From an uncultured Prevotellaceae bacterium (GTDB lineage: Bacteria > Bacteroidota > Bacteroidia > Bacteroidales > Muribaculaceae), in contig ONMF01000013.1 in the NCBI GenBank assembly GCA_900318865.1, positions 1 to 54,709 on the forward strand: a stretch of DNA of 54,709 bases, read 5' to 3'. The first letter of the stretch is position 1; every line of letters begins with the position of its first letter. Under the pieces are notes generated by a model. That model searched no databases, was not told where the DNA came from, and was given only the letters and a program-made list of their open reading frames with translations. Below are positions 19,801 to 26,594 of this stretch, piece after piece. The position numbers were made by a program, and so were the translations under genes.

Positions 19801-20285
19801 GACGATGGCGACGTGCCACCCAGCACACGGCCTCTCCACAGGATGATGTACCAGTCGGTGAGCAGGTCGAAGTTGTAGATGCGGTCACTGTGCAGGAACA
19901 GGTCGAGTGTTTCGCCGTAGAGGCGATGCTTGGGGTTGGCCTTGAGCCGCGCAATCTCCTCGTCGCGGTTCCAACACACGATGCGCAGCATGTTTTTATG
20001 GTTCTCGAAATCGAAAAACAGCTGCGCCACGTCCAGGGCGTTCGACACGAGCCGCTCGTTCATCTTGGCGCCGCGCAGTTGCGGATTGGCTAGGTTGCGG
20101 AAGGCGTTCTTCACCAGGTCGAGCTGGGCAAAAGGGCTGGGAATTGCCGTGCGCGGATTCTCGGCAAGGCCGCCGTCGGGGTCCTTGATTTGTGCGATGT
20201 CGTCGTCGGTGTACGGCTCTACGGGAATCCAGTCTTCCTCGCCGTTCTTCGTCGTCTTGTTGCTATAGGATAGTATGTTGCTCAT
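16848..20285 (-). CDS. Giant actin/Hsp70-fold ATPase with a long uncharacterised N-terminal region
   Basis: The product has 1,145 residues, nearly twice the size of DnaK. Residues ~580-1050 carry the three signatures of the actin/Hsp70/hexokinase ATPase fold: phosphate 1 at 586-592 (VDFGTTN), phosphate 2 at 788-796 (IDIGGGTSD), and the adenosine-type motif near 945-950 (YFSGTGSKIL). No typical Hsp70 substrate-binding domain follows. The remainder is a ~100-residue tail ending in a hydrophobic/aromatic segment. The first ~580 residues match nothing I recognise; they include a globular block with LPLVLVGGFNGSVDHF (~315-330) and beta-rich text around 430-480. No signal peptide is present, so it is cytoplasmic. 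It follows the tubulin-like gene by 17 bases and precedes the coiled-coil membrane protein by 10. It may be a chaperone or filament-like motor; inference only. Confidence 0.85.
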   Translation of the reverse strand: MSNILSYSNKTTKNGEEDWIPVEPYTDDDIAQIKDPDGGLAENPRTAIPSPFAQLDLVKNAFRNLANPQLRGAKMNERLVSNALDVAQLFFDFENHKNMLRIVCWNRDEEIARLKANPKHRLYGETLDLFLHSDRIYNFDLLTDWYIILWRGRVLGGTSPSSLVMAAPAATAIADIKVEQGVALFSTLRPLWQRDDDFVFYLYLLFNAYPSLREHVGDVYAYMMANVDYIRQHKPELYRRITDVIPNLGALDRERAAAVLEQLEQRYDPFGGGMDVNILGARLYHKRATDIRTAAAASDFVIAPDLPQPAGTELPLVLVGGFNGSVDHFRYVDKQWDSATQVWADGVPMSQRILPDTSTQYPFLTTHDFLHDTIVRLNCAIDNAHFFDGNLHSHDPQPQHGYLLPLKPEFFNYFSVDYLTGTIAGRHVIEIEEWPDGSVSVTLRVRVKKTNRFIEFTRKYVTIADHTWTFDEHRGTGRVMDTPLSTAVFPFVRTGINDDYTVQLFTMIEDGGGELRFYANGMNTDGITESHKVRSQSGFTTTYYDINGSFDMAQATVHNAYGTFNGMIVPLWKPYAPSAKELIFAVDFGTTNTHVEWAEKGHPSQPVTFAYGEQQVLIASLHKPGTLDYAEQVQRVEFLPREINNVYGFPLRSALAANANSAAGTKLFHDLNIPFLYERQYFFGYDVTTNLKWMGNSVLAKEFLREIMLLIKAKALLENADLRRTEVIYFFPVSMGGNDRRQLKDAWEELFNTYMGGDLQNLHSYPESIAPAFYYSGAEVAGSSYVSIDIGGGTSDTVIYQPTPDRLHSVPVAISSFRFAGNAIFGDAFGDKDADNNPLLQHYTKYFTRLIGNDKGNNIGYLNSIMHDIMKQKRSEDINAFLFSIENVEELRNLRVIDRNLYSYNALLRNDGQRKLIFLYFYAAIIYYIASAMRARNFEMPKQIYFSGTGSKILNILGSREQINEFTQVIIERVFGKTYTERFEIKIENECPKQITCRGGIKLENQRLEGKTETAAFTARNVNAIKYCYSMIGNDNLTFDSVNQIETRGRIVQQVRVFNDFFMELCDKVTRDEFGIDNNVFRIFGDVVNDGIANFLSAGIVSFLQGRYEGNDVIEDVPFFYPIIGTIRHNLLKNLSNDVISHYNG

Positions 20286-20302
20286 GATGTTGTGGTGTTC
20301 TT

Positions 20303-21826
20303 TCAGTTGATGTTTTCGTAGCGCTCGTCGATGATTTTGGTGGCGGCTTGCCAGAAGAGGTCGAGCAGCTTATATTCGACGGTGGCGGCGCTGTACTTGG
20401 GATTATCGCGGCTGATGCGGTTCATCTCGGCCTTGAACACGTTGTTGTCCACGTTTTTGTGGCCGAGCAGGCCTTTGCGCGTCCCCACGTCGGCGATGGC
20501 GCGGTTCATGTCGTTCTCGCCGATGTTGAACAGGCCCACCGAGCGGGTGTTGTCGTACATCTCCACAAGCCAGTCGGTGTAGCCGTGCAGGAACTGGTCG
20601 GTGAGTGTGCGGTAGAACTGCGAGGCGGTGAAGTCGCTCTTGATTTTGGGTGCATCCTCGGTGAATCCCTGCCCAATCATGTCGCGGAAGCCGGTGCGCA
20701 GGTACAGGAACAGCAGGTGGAAGCGCACCATGGGCTTGTAGATGAGTTGACGCGTGCGTGCGCCCAGCGCCAGAAAATTGACGTTGAGCACGTCTTTGTC
20801 GAGGGCAAACTCGTAGGCCGTGGTGGGCAGGGGGTAGCCGTCGGGGTCGCTCAGGCGGCTCAGCGGCATGCCGGCAAACTGCAGCGGTGCCATGGCTCCC
20901 ACAAGCTCCACGAGGTGCGCGTTGTTGCGCTGCCCATGCTCGCCCGGGTCATAGAGGTAGGGGTTGGAGCGCACTTGGTCGCCCACATAGAAGATGGTGT
21001 TCACGTTGCTGTCGTTGGCACCGGTGAGGGTGCCCTTATAGTAATAGAGGGCGCTCTGTGTTTTGACGATGAAGTCGCTGGTGGCGATGCGCGTGTCGTC
21101 CTTGCTGCCCTCCAGGTTGAAGTAGGGCAGCACGGTGAGTCCGCCTATTGGGGCACGGCTCAGGGCGTCGCGGTTCTCGATGCCTTCGAGGTTGGCGGCC
21201 TGGCGGATGTTCTTCACCATGATGGGAAATCCGGCTGCTCCCGTTCCGCCGAAGATGGAACTGATGAAGAAGATGCGGTCGCCCTGCTTGAACACGTTGG
21301 AGAACGCCTTGAACTCGTTGCTGTCCTTGATTTCGTTCAGGGCCACACTGCCGATGTTGGGCGACCCCACGAAGCCGATGTTCATGTGATTCTCGAGTTG
21401 GTAGTCGGCAAAGAGTAGCGAGGTGAGTGCCTGGTTGGCCTCGTTCATGGTGGCATGGCCGATGAACTCGCGGAATTTGTCGTGCTCCACGGCCGCAAGG
21501 TTGAAGATGAACGTGTCGTTGAGCGTGACGCTGGTGTTGCTCATGATTTCGCGCAGCGTGACGATGCGGTTGGCGAAAAAGCCGTCCACGTTCAGCTGGT
21601 TGCCGTAGAGTCTGTTGCGGATGATTCGGTAGTCGTTGAGCAGCGCCTCGGTGCGCTTGAGGTCCTCGTTGCTCTTGTGCGGGTCGATGATGACCGGCAC
21701 AATTTCCAGGTCGCCAACGGGGCGTCCGTTCTCGTCGAGCGGCTTCACTCCCGCTGCCGAGAGCATGATGAGCGACTTGAGTACGCGGCTTCCTGTGCCG
21801 CCTATGGCGAATAAAAACAATCTCAT
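20303..21826 (-). CDS. Tubulin/FtsZ-like GTPase (Tubulin_2-like family)
   Basis: The product has 507 residues. It opens with a strand and glycine loop (MRLFLFAIGGTGSRVLKSL; G8-G9-T10-G11), corresponding to the first nucleotide loop of FtsZ and tubulins. The key signature loop is at 193-199 (GGTGAAG), following FISSIF, and equals the GGGTGTG tubulin motif with changes. A segment MNIGFVGSPNIGS (~145-157) precedes it. This layout fits the Tubulin_2-like/FtsZ-like families that are not involved in ordinary division. GTP binding is likely; polymerisation is inference. It should be cytoplasmic. The genes around it encode a membrane protein (36 bases upstream) and an actin/Hsp70-fold ATPase (17 bases downstream). 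Housekeeping FtsZ is typically shorter and has a C-terminal tail peptide, which is absent here. Confidence 0.8.
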   Translation of the reverse strand: MRLFLFAIGGTGSRVLKSLIMLSAAGVKPLDENGRPVGDLEIVPVIIDPHKSNEDLKRTEALLNDYRIIRNRLYGNQLNVDGFFANRIVTLREIMSNTSVTLNDTFIFNLAAVEHDKFREFIGHATMNEANQALTSLLFADYQLENHMNIGFVGSPNIGSVALNEIKDSNEFKAFSNVFKQGDRIFFISSIFGGTGAAGFPIMVKNIRQAANLEGIENRDALSRAPIGGLTVLPYFNLEGSKDDTRIATSDFIVKTQSALYYYKGTLTGANDSNVNTIFYVGDQVRSNPYLYDPGEHGQRNNAHLVELVGAMAPLQFAGMPLSRLSDPDGYPLPTTAYEFALDKDVLNVNFLALGARTRQLIYKPMVRFHLLFLYLRTGFRDMIGQGFTEDAPKIKSDFTASQFYRTLTDQFLHGYTDWLVEMYDNTRSVGLFNIGENDMNRAIADVGTRKGLLGHKNVDNNVFKAEMNRISRDNPKYSAATVEYKLLDLFWQAATKIIDERYENIN

Positions 21827-21861
21827 GGGTGTGTCGATGTTAAGTTGTCAAGTGAGGGGTG

Positions 21862-22317
21862 TTATTGCGGGAAAGGTGTGTGCCGGCAGTTGCTGCTCCA
21901 CCAGCGCATGGAGAACGATGCGATGACAAACAGCAAGGGGGTCCATAGCAGGTTCTGAAGCTGGAAGACGATGCTCTCGCCGATGTAGCCCAGCCCGGCG
22001 CTTGCAAAGACGGCGTCGTTATAGGCATAGCAGGCGATGGGCACAAGCAGTGTGACGATGGCAGCGACGGCCAGCCAGTGATACCAGCGGTCGAATTTCA
22101 CCGAGTTGATGGCATAATAATAGATGGCTGCTGCACCCCATGTGATGGCGATGGTGATCAGGGCCATGGTGGGGTACATGTTGTGGTTGTAGAGTGCGTC
22201 GTTGAAGCCCTGGCTGTAATAGAGCCGCTCATAAATGTTGAACGCCGAGCCGGTGGCCAGCACGAAAAACACAATGGTGAGCACGATGCCTGTGATGAGA
22301 TAGACCAGATGTTTCAT
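21862..22317 (-). CDS. Four-helix membrane protein of the tubulin/Hsp70-like cluster
   Basis: The product has 151 residues and is almost wholly hydrophobic, with four predicted transmembrane helices at about 4-26, 48-70, 78-99 and 115-138. Short loops contain aromatic and Asn residues (NIYERLYYSQGFND, about residues 27-41). No transporter or enzyme signature was seen. It starts 20 bases after the vWA-like lipoprotein gene ends and is 35 bases before the tubulin-like gene, so it is in the same transcript. A role as the membrane link between the lipoprotein and the cytoplasmic partners is a guess from position. Confidence 0.75.
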   Translation of the reverse strand: MKHLVYLITGIVLTIVFFVLATGSAFNIYERLYYSQGFNDALYNHNMYPTMALITIAITWGAAAIYYYAINSVKFDRWYHWLAVAAIVTLLVPIACYAYNDAVFASAGLGYIGESIVFQLQNLLWTPLLFVIASFSMRWWSSNCRHTPFPQ

Positions 22318-22337
22318 ATCATGTGAAGAGTGTGTGG

Positions 22338-23786
22338 TTAATTATCGAGGTTCAAGGTGATGGTGAAGTAGTTTCCTCCGGTGTTAAACGCATCGTAGAT
22401 GCCCTGCAGGAAGGGCTTCAGTCCCAGCGTGGTGGTGGCGAAGGTGGGCGCGGCGGTGTGGGTGTCGTCGGTGGCTGTGCTTTGCCCTATCCAGGCAGGC
22501 AGTTCGTTGCGCAGTGCCAGCTCTATTTTGTCGCGCGGCCCTTTGTATTTGCCGGTGAAGGTGAGCAGGTGGGTGCGTCCTTCCAGATAGGCCTTGTTGT
22601 TGCCGGTAATCATGTCGTGGGTGATGGGTTTCACCGTCAGGGTGAAGCCTGTGAGTGACTGCACCGTGTAGTTGGCGGGATTGCACAGGGTGGCTTCGTC
22701 CTTGTGCAGCGATGTGAGGTCCACAGCCATGCTCATGCACAACACGCCCGTGTTGCGGTCGGGCTGGCAGTTGGTGAGCGTGCCCTGCTTGCCGTGAGCC
22801 ACGCGGAAGCGCCCTGCGTTGTCGCGCCAGTCGGGCACGATGGCATAGTCCACTTGGCTGCCGCCCTGGTTGAAGCGGTAGCTGTTGCGCACGCCGCTCA
22901 GATTCATGAAATTCTTGAAGTCGGGGCTTGCCGCCATGGCGTCCATTACCTTGGTGTCGGCAATGACGATGATGTAAAAGGGTCGCTGCCCGTGGTACTT
23001 GACAGCCGTGTTGTTGTAGGGGTAGTACATGCCGTGGTAGTCGCCCATGAGCTGATTCACGATGATGCTCTTGCCCTTGTAGTTCTTGAAGATGCTTGTG
23101 GCCAAGCTGTTCTCCTCGTTGAAAATTTTGTCGATGCTCACATTCTTGGTGTCGGCCGGCGAATAAATCAGGTCGGTCACCAGCACGCTCACATTGCCGG
23201 GACCCTGTGCCTTGAGGATGGCGTTGAAAATGCGCTGGAAGTCGGTGTATCCGGCGTTGCCTGTTCCCGCGGTGGTGGCGTAGATGTTGCGGTCCTGCAA
23301 GAACGAGTCGACCGTCCCCTGATAGGGGTAGATGTTGTCGTTCACGATGTTGATGGCCACATGGCCGGCATCGTGTGCCGGGAAGAAATTGATCAGGTCG
23401 TTGACGGCTTTTTTGAGCTGGCCGCGACCGTCGGGCGTGTCATAGGGCACCATGGAGCCGCTGCGCTCAAAATAGATGGAGAGCGACAGCTGCCTTACGC
23501 CGTAGGCCGCGATGTTCCAGTGCATGGGTGGCCGCAGCGATGCACCCACTTCGTCGGCCAGGCTGGCCAGGGCTGCGTAGTTGATTTCGCCGTCGGGCAT
23601 GAGATATTGGGCGTAACGGTCTTTGCCGGCCTTGATTATCGAGGCGATGGAGTCGAAGCGCGCCTGCGTGGTGTCGTTTTGCAGCATGGCGTCGCGCACG
23701 GCTTTTTCCACAGGATTGCCGCCGCATGCTGTGAGCGTGAGCAGCATTGCCGTGGCCGCCGCAAGCCATATCAATAGGTTTCTCAT
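22338..23786 (-). CDS. vWA-like lipoprotein (first gene of the tubulin/Hsp70-like cluster)
   Basis: The product has 482 residues. The N-terminus is a lipoprotein signal with lipobox LTAC, so C21 is the expected lipidated residue. A helical segment (25-85) leads to a domain that looks like von Willebrand factor A. A strand plus MIDAS-like ERSGSM at 107-112 (ExSxS instead of the usual DxSxS) is followed by a helix (QLKKAVNDLINFF), a strand (GHVAINIVND), a G-Y-T-D segment near 179-182, and VLVTDLIYSP at 201-210, which supplies the third loop. The remainder to 482 is beta-rich and unassigned. The D-to-E change may alter metal binding. It has a consensus -7 box 35 bases upstream and heads the co-directional cluster. 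Confidence 0.8.
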   Translation of the reverse strand: MRNLLIWLAAATAMLLTLTACGGNPVEKAVRDAMLQNDTTQARFDSIASIIKAGKDRYAQYLMPDGEINYAALASLADEVGASLRPPMHWNIAAYGVRQLSLSIYFERSGSMVPYDTPDGRGQLKKAVNDLINFFPAHDAGHVAINIVNDNIYPYQGTVDSFLQDRNIYATTAGTGNAGYTDFQRIFNAILKAQGPGNVSVLVTDLIYSPADTKNVSIDKIFNEENSLATSIFKNYKGKSIIVNQLMGDYHGMYYPYNNTAVKYHGQRPFYIIVIADTKVMDAMAASPDFKNFMNLSGVRNSYRFNQGGSQVDYAIVPDWRDNAGRFRVAHGKQGTLTNCQPDRNTGVLCMSMAVDLTSLHKDEATLCNPANYTVQSLTGFTLTVKPITHDMITGNNKAYLEGRTHLLTFTGKYKGPRDKIELALRNELPAWIGQSTATDDTHTAAPTFATTTLGLKPFLQGIYDAFNTGGNYFTITLNLDN

Positions 23787-23820
23787 TCTGTTCTCTTCTG
23801 TTGGTTTGTACTTTAAAAGG

Positions 23821-23828
23821 CAAAGTTA
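23821..23828 (-). promoter_or_regulatory. Putative -7 box for the vWA/tubulin/Hsp70-like cluster
   Basis: On the minus strand it reads TAACTTTG (TAnnTTTG), 35 bases before the lipoprotein start at 23786. A TTTG lies 24 bases further upstream (23853-23856), slightly farther than usual. This is the only promoter-like site I see for the whole 10-kb block. Confidence 0.5.
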
Positions 23829-23921
23829 CACAATTTGATGCAACAAGCATTGCAAAAGTTGCACCAAACACCCCGGGATATTGTTAAAAAACGTAAATAG
23901 CACGATGGGCCGAGAGGCGTT

Positions 23922-23952
23922 TTTGTTTTTTGGCCCGAAAGGTGTATCTTTG
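23922..23952 (+). promoter_or_regulatory. Promoter of the 23976 exported-protein gene
   Basis: TTTG at 23922-23925, a 19-base spacer, then TATCTTTG at 23945-23952, a full consensus match. It lies 23 bases before the start codon. Confidence 0.75.
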
Positions 23953-23975
23953 TAAAACAGTAGAATTACCAAAGA

Positions 23976-24731
23976 ATGAAAACTATGAAAGCAACCGTTG
24001 TTTGTGCCGTTTTGTTGCTGGCCGGCATGATTCCGGCCTCGGCCACCGATGTTTACCCCGACAGTGTGCTGTGCGAGGCGTACGGAACTGTTCAGTACAA
24101 GGGGAAGGCTCCGTCAATCGTGGATTTTGTCACCTGCCTGCAGGATCCTGAGGAGCACCCGGAATTCTTTGGCGATTTCTATGACGCGTGGCAGCGCCAT
24201 CTGCGCGGCCGCTCGCCCGGGCCTCACGAGCGGCTGACGGTGGACCGCCGCCACGGCTATGTGTTCTACGAATGTCGTTATCCCGACGATGAGCACGATG
24301 AGCGTGGCTGCATGGAGTACTGCTTCTGGAATTGCGCCGATGGCAAGCACAAGATAGTGGCCCAGAGTGTGTATTTCCTCTATGACGGCGAGGCCAGCCC
24401 GGGACAGTACGACGGCGTGCAGTTTTTCTTGTACGACAATGATACTCATGTCATGAAGCACCTGCTTCCCGAGGGGCTGGGAATTGACTTGTCGTGGGGC
24501 GTGACGTGGGACTACAACGATGACAATACGGTCATCCTCTACGACCTTGATGCCTCGCAGCCCCGCTTGATGAGCCGCGCCGACTTCGACCAGTGGCTTG
24601 TCAAGCGTCCTTACGCCGTGTACCGCCTGCCCCGGCAAGGCAAGGACATCGCCGTGACCATCTACACTGCCGGCCGGCAAGAGCAGCGGCGCCTGGTGTG
24701 GGACGGATGGAAGTTCGCTGTGGCCCGCTGA
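23976..24731 (+). CDS. Exported protein of unknown family
   Basis: The product has 251 residues with a signal peptide (MKTMKATVVCAVLLLAGMIP, cleavage near ASA-TD at ~24). A second ATG nine bases on (MKATVV) is an equally good start. The mature domain is rich in aromatic residues, Asp and Cys (YFYE-C-RYPDDEHDE, CMEYCFWNC at ~110-118), and its second half has a DLSWGVTWDYNDDNT stretch and ends in LVWDGWKF. The four cysteines suggest disulfides. I recognise no family. It stands alone between the divergent lipoprotein cluster and a convergent secreted-protein gene, with its own promoter. Confidence 0.75.
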   Translation: MKTMKATVVCAVLLLAGMIPASATDVYPDSVLCEAYGTVQYKGKAPSIVDFVTCLQDPEEHPEFFGDFYDAWQRHLRGRSPGPHERLTVDRRHGYVFYECRYPDDEHDERGCMEYCFWNCADGKHKIVAQSVYFLYDGEASPGQYDGVQFFLYDNDTHVMKHLLPEGLGIDLSWGVTWDYNDDNTVILYDLDASQPRLMSRADFDQWLVKRPYAVYRLPRQGKDIAVTIYTAGRQEQRRLVWDGWKFAVAR

Positions 24732-24781
24732 ACAGATACAGGATTGGCGGATAGGGGACGGTTCTTTTTCGCCAAAACCAA

Positions 24782-24812
24782 GACCGCCTGGCTGCTTTTG
24801 AGCCAGGCGGTC
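24782..24812. terminator. Perfect 12-bp hairpin between convergent genes
   Basis: GACCGCCTGGCT (24782-24793) pairs perfectly with AGCCAGGCGGTC (24801-24812) around a seven-base loop. On the minus strand it is followed by T-rich DNA (TTGGTTTTGG), while on the plus strand there is no T-run. It probably ends the minus-strand gene 24843-25604 and may act in both directions. Confidence 0.6.
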
Positions 24813-24814
24813 AA

Positions 24815-24842
24815 CTGTTAACTATGAGCTGTTAACTATGAA
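24815..24842. repeat. Two tandem copies of a 14-bp unit
   Basis: CTGTTAACTATGA(G/A) occurs at 24815-24828 and 24829-24842 with one final-base difference. It lies between the hairpin and the stop codon of the minus-strand gene. Each unit contains the palindrome GTTAAC. Confidence 0.8.
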
Positions 24843-25604
24843 TTAGAATACGACCTTGGTTGAGGTGGTGGTGCCGTCGGTGCGGGTCATGACCTTGACG
24901 TTCACGCCTTTGAAGGGCTTGTCGCTGGTCTGGCCATTGAGGTTGACATACTTCACGCTGGCCACAGCAGTCTCGCTGATGCCAGTGATGCCCGTCACCT
25001 TGTCCTCGAAGGCGAACGTGGCCTTGGGGAAGAAGCCACTAACATCCTCTTGGTCATCGATGTGATAGTATCCGGGGTTGTAATCATCGGTACCGTCACC
25101 AAAGAAGTAGGTTTGCCCCCATGTGCCGGCGGTGATGACCTTGACCTCGACAAGCAGGTTGCCACCCTTGTACACAAAGGGCTGATCCAGGCTGAAAGTC
25201 ACCAGGTAGTCGCCCTTGGTGGGAGTGAGGGTGGCTACGGGAGTCACTCCATCCACTGCGACAGCTTGTTCAAAGCCCAGCTGATCCACCTCGAGCAGCG
25301 ACAATTGCAGGGTGGCGTTCTCAAAGTTGATGTAGTCGGTGGCATCATCGCTTTCCTGACCTTGAGAGTAGTAGTAGTCGGCCAGGGTGTAGAAAGTCAA
25401 GTCGGTGATTTGCTTGCCCGACATCTCGGTGAGCATGGTTGCCGGATAGATGGTCTGGGTCATCGTGCCCTCGGAGTCGGCATACAGTCCACAGATGGGC
25501 GAAGCATTCGAGTAATGCAGTCCCTCGCAAACGGTGAGAGAGTTTTGTGCATGGGCACCCAGTGCCATGGCAGCTACTACAAGAAGAGTAAACATTTTTT
25601 TCAT
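24843..25604 (-). CDS. Secreted protein with VKYVN-type C-terminal module
   Basis: The product has 253 residues with a signal peptide (MKKMFTLLVVAAMALGAHAQ). The middle resembles the products of 1-891 and 936-1802 in layout: a 'QTIYPATMLTEMSGKQITDL' segment introducing a strand series, and a 'FFPKATFAFE' strand where those have DDFPKAT. It is probably a diverged member of the same family. The C-terminus differs: VKYVNLNGQ, then KPFKGVNVKVMT and TSTKVVF, the same module as in the right-edge protein (52774-54709). Two exported protein groups with two end types are therefore present. The function is unknown. Confidence 0.8.
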   Translation of the reverse strand: MKKMFTLLVVAAMALGAHAQNSLTVCEGLHYSNASPICGLYADSEGTMTQTIYPATMLTEMSGKQITDLTFYTLADYYYSQGQESDDATDYINFENATLQLSLLEVDQLGFEQAVAVDGVTPVATLTPTKGDYLVTFSLDQPFVYKGGNLLVEVKVITAGTWGQTYFFGDGTDDYNPGYYHIDDQEDVSGFFPKATFAFEDKVTGITGISETAVASVKYVNLNGQTSDKPFKGVNVKVMTRTDGTTTSTKVVF

Positions 25605-26019
25605 AAGCGTCGAAAAAATTTAAATGTTAGTAGATGAAATGAATTATTATTGGTTGGATTACAATTTGTGCAAAATTATGGAAAATATATGTAAGTCTGA
25701 GTGTTTTTGTTGAAAAAAATTAGCAAAGTGTTAGTTGTTAAGATTTATTAACCATTCTGCGGTGAGTAGTAACTATTCAGTGAATAGCGTGTTGAGCCTG
25801 TCCACGCTTAGAATAGTGCGCTGATGGCATCATAAATGGGCCTGTTGTGTTTTCTCAGACGGTTGACACTGAAAAAATGCGCTCGCAGCAACAGATGAAT
25901 CATTGATTGGGAGCTTCAATCAAATAATCGCTGAATAGATACGCTGAGAGGATGATGTGTTAAAAAATCATAAAAATTTAGTTTCTTTGCGCCGATAGGA
26001 TGCGTCGCAAGCGCCACAA
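25605..26019. other. Intergenic region without recognisable gene
   Basis: About 415 bases between divergent genes, more AT-rich than the surroundings. It holds a possible minus-strand -7 box at 25671-25678, a short palindrome CTATTCA-G-TGAATAG at 25773-25787, and otherwise no reading frame longer than about 60 codons with coding character. Nothing RNA-like was recognised by eye. Confidence 0.5.
25671..25678 (-). promoter_or_regulatory. Putative -7 box for the 24843-25604 gene
   Basis: Minus-strand TAATTTTG (TAnnTTTG), 67 bases before the start codon. No matching -33 element was found. Confidence 0.35.
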
Positions 26020-26051
26020 TTTGCACAAATTGAGCGAAATTGCTATCTTTG
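26020..26051 (+). promoter_or_regulatory. Promoter of the rimP-nusA-infB operon
   Basis: TTTG at 26020-26023, a 20-base spacer and TATCTTTG at 26044-26051, a full consensus. It lies 68 bases upstream of rimP. Confidence 0.8.
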
Positions 26052-26119
26052 CAGCGCATTCGTGAGAGGGGGCATCAGCTTCCTCGTTTTTATTATAAAC
26101 CGTCCAAAGAAGGCAAGTA

Positions 26120-26587
26120 ATGATTGACAAGCAAGAGTTGACCCGTGTGATAGAGGCCGAGCTGGCCGAAAGCGAGTTGTTTGTGGTGCAGGTGACTGTG
26201 AGCCGCGACAACATTGTGGAGGTGCTGCTCGACACCATGGGCGAGGGCGTGACCATCGACGACTGCGTGCGGGTGAACAACGCTGTGCTGGCGGCCTTCG
26301 ACCGCGACGTGGAGGACTATGAGCTCACCGTGGGCAGCTATGGCATCAGCTCACCGCTGCTCCTTCCCAGGCAATACGAGAAAAACCTGGGCGGCGAGGT
26401 GGAGGTGCTCACCGCCGACGGCCGCAAGCTCAAGGGCGTCCTCAGCCAGGCCGGCGAGGAGGCCTTCACCGTGGGGGTGCCCACCAAGGTGAAGGTGGAG
26501 GGGAAAAAACGCCCCGAGATTCAGGTGGTGCCCGTGGTGCTGCGATATGACGAAATCAAATACACTAAAAATATCATAAAAGTTTAA
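26120..26587 (+). CDS. rimP: Ribosome maturation factor RimP
   Basis: The 155-residue cytoplasmic protein needed for 30S subunit maturation. The N-terminal domain shows the expected IDDCVRVNNAV helix (residues ~53-63), the strand DYELTVGSYGIS, where the usual 'LEVSSPG' appears as VGSYGISSPL, then a C-terminal Sm-like barrel with VEVLTADGRKLKG and an end near IKYTKNIIKV. Position upstream of nusA and infB is the standard bacterial arrangement. nusA follows after seven bases. Confidence 0.95.
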   Translation: MIDKQELTRVIEAELAESELFVVQVTVSRDNIVEVLLDTMGEGVTIDDCVRVNNAVLAAFDRDVEDYELTVGSYGISSPLLLPRQYEKNLGGEVEVLTADGRKLKGVLSQAGEEAFTVGVPTKVKVEGKKRPEIQVVPVVLRYDEIKYTKNIIKV

Positions 26588-26594
26588 TTACAAC

